Shown here: one piece after another, positions 62,816 to 64,000 of the stretch
Position numbering within the stretch: position 1 is the first letter of the stretch
Layout of the letters: the number at the start of each line of letters is the position of its first letter
Assembly: GCA_023374045.1 (NCBI GenBank)
Contig: CM041783.1
Span: 97,313,298 to 97,377,297 of the forward strand
Reading direction: 5' to 3'
DNA: 64,000 nt
Source: Limonium bicolor
Taxonomy: Eukaryota > Streptophyta > Magnoliopsida > Caryophyllales > Plumbaginaceae
Translations under genes and position numbers: made by a program
Notes under the pieces: model-generated
Seen by the model: the letters and a program-made list of their open reading frames with translations, nothing else
The model's database searches: none
Told to the model about the DNA's origin: nothing

Positions 62816-64000
62816 ATAATCCTTAAACACTGAATTTCCACAAAATAAGCCTTTGACCTGCAATTACACACACCAAGACATATGTTCCTTTACTAGTCTC
62901 CTTGAGAACACCTTACTAAGTCATTCACCATTTGCTCTTTAGGTAGTTTTAACAAGCATTATAAGCTCATTTCTCCTAAGGCATTAAACCACCTTGAGAT
63001 AGCATATTTACCTCTTCTCCACTCAAACTTCTTTCTTGTTTCCTCTTAAAACCGGTAAGGCATTTCACTCCTTGTCAACTACTAAACAATATACCAACAT
63101 TGAAATGAGTATATAAGCTTTATGCTTCATCTCATTGTAAACCCTAGGTTTACATTATTTCAAAACATTAATGTAGTTGTTTTACCTTGATCTTTGAAGG
63201 GTGTTTGAATATCTATGAAGAGAGGACTCCACCTAGTCCTTGAAAGATTCAAATGGAGCTAGAACAAAGCAACACAAGGAGCTCCATCAATGAATATTTT
63301 CGGTCAATGACAAAACATGGAGGAAACTTGATTTTTCTTTGAGATTCCTTACCTAGAAGCAAAGGAGATCAATAATATCTGGAAAGACAAGCTCAAGCTC
63401 CATCAATGGTGGAACTCATGGCACCGAAATGGTGATCTTGAAATTTTGAGAAGATAGGAATGAAGAGCTTGATGAGAGGAAGAGAATGGTGGTGTGTTTG
63501 TTTTGATTTGGTTAAGTGAGCTATGTTTTACAAGGGTTCAAAGGTGGACTTCCATGGTGGTGGTGCTGTATGAACGTGAGAACAGAGAGAGAGGAGAGAG
63601 AAGAGAGCTTGGATACGTGGGGAAATGAAGAAGGAAATGAAAGAATGAGATAAGTATTGCTTTTTGGAAGATATTTGTACTTAAAAAGCAAATAGTACTT
63701 AAGTTAGTCATTCTTTATTTCCTTAGCATGTTAACAAGGGTGGTGAGTCACCACACCTTAAAACCGGCCCCAATAGTACCTAGGGGTATTTTAGACTTTA
63801 TTAATCAATTGTCTCACTTATAGTAACATATGTTACAAACTAGCTTATAAAAATCACTATTCACAAACAAGGCACATAGAAGTGAAATTTTTGATTTCCC
63901 ATTGATATAGACTTCCAAATGTGATATATAGTACACATGTTAATTAAAGAGTAATGATGGACATTTAGCCATTCAAAACTCATTTACAAGACAATTTTTC

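Larger units (their letters stand above)
59884..64000 (-). mobile_element. Probable LTR (or its 3' part) of a chromovirus-like Ty3/gypsy element, minus orientation
   Basis: The segment starts at TGTAACACCCC, which on the minus strand is an LTR end GGGGTGTTACA, a terminus I associate with Tekay/Del-type elements (memory, unverified). A CT-rich minus-strand leader (complement of 63574-63612) and a GTAAGG donor-like site (complement of about 63346-63351) fit minus-strand transcription. No primer binding site is seen to the left of 59884, so it would be the outer end of a 3' LTR or a solo LTR. No gene or protein domain is recognised over the 4.1 kb; the other LTR end is not in the window. Confidence 0.4.

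Noticed and set aside
63100..63120. TATATAAG as a plus-strand gene promoter
   Set aside because: No open reading frame or splice structure follows before the window end, and other signals there favour minus-strand transcription.

Overview
This is nuclear DNA from a flowering plant with a repeat-rich genome. Every recognisable element is a plant transposable element: very long LTRs followed by a primer binding site of tRNA-Arg type (Ogre/Tat branch of Ty3/gypsy), an En/Spm-type CACTA transposon, and a probable chromovirus-like LTR. I cannot name the species. I see no cellular host gene, rRNA, tRNA or CRISPR array.

Layout. (1) Positions 1-52067 are four tandem copies of a ~13.3 kb unit. The same start sequence recurs at 1, 13291, 26555 and 39870, giving periods of 13290, 13264 and 13315 bp. 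I read each unit as one long LTR (~5.9 kb) plus one internal region (~7.4 kb), arranged INT-LTR-INT-LTR-INT-LTR-INT-LTR with shared LTRs. Evidence for the frame: a tRNA-Arg-type primer binding site follows three of the four LTR ends by 3 bp, and the fourth copy stops at exactly that LTR end (52067) and runs into unrelated DNA. Neither LTR nor internal region holds a recognisable gag, protease, RT, RNase H or integrase. The element is therefore a large non-autonomous (LARD-like) derivative, mobilised only in trans if at all. The internal region carries a ~52-bp minisatellite shortly before the 3' LTR, where Ogre elements are known to carry variable tandem repeats. The LTR has a TATA box just downstream of a telo-box and AGCCCA (site II-like) motifs.

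(2) Positions 52068-57764 are the interrupted part of a CACTA transposon read on the minus strand. Next to the retrotransposon is the second gene (Transposase_24/TNPA-like), cut inside its fifth recognisable exon. Upstream of it is the TNP2 transposase gene (Transpos_assoc, Tnp2, DUF4218 and DUF4216 regions), broken by one frameshift and two premature stops. The retrotransposon array is thus nested inside an older, decayed CACTA element.

(3) Positions 57668-57920 are a long imperfect palindrome covering the upstream end of the transposase gene, with CACTAG motifs facing each other in its two arms.

(4) Positions 57921-59882 are AT-rich DNA with degenerate direct repeats, then a GC-rich minisatellite. 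(5) From 59884 to the window end is non-coding sequence that looks like one end (TGTAACACCCC / GGGGTGTTACA) of another LTR retrotransposon in minus orientation.

The LTR left boundary is the main uncertainty: I placed it after the best purine tract (ending at 6278, 19565, 32822 and 46150), but the next bases are not the usual TG.
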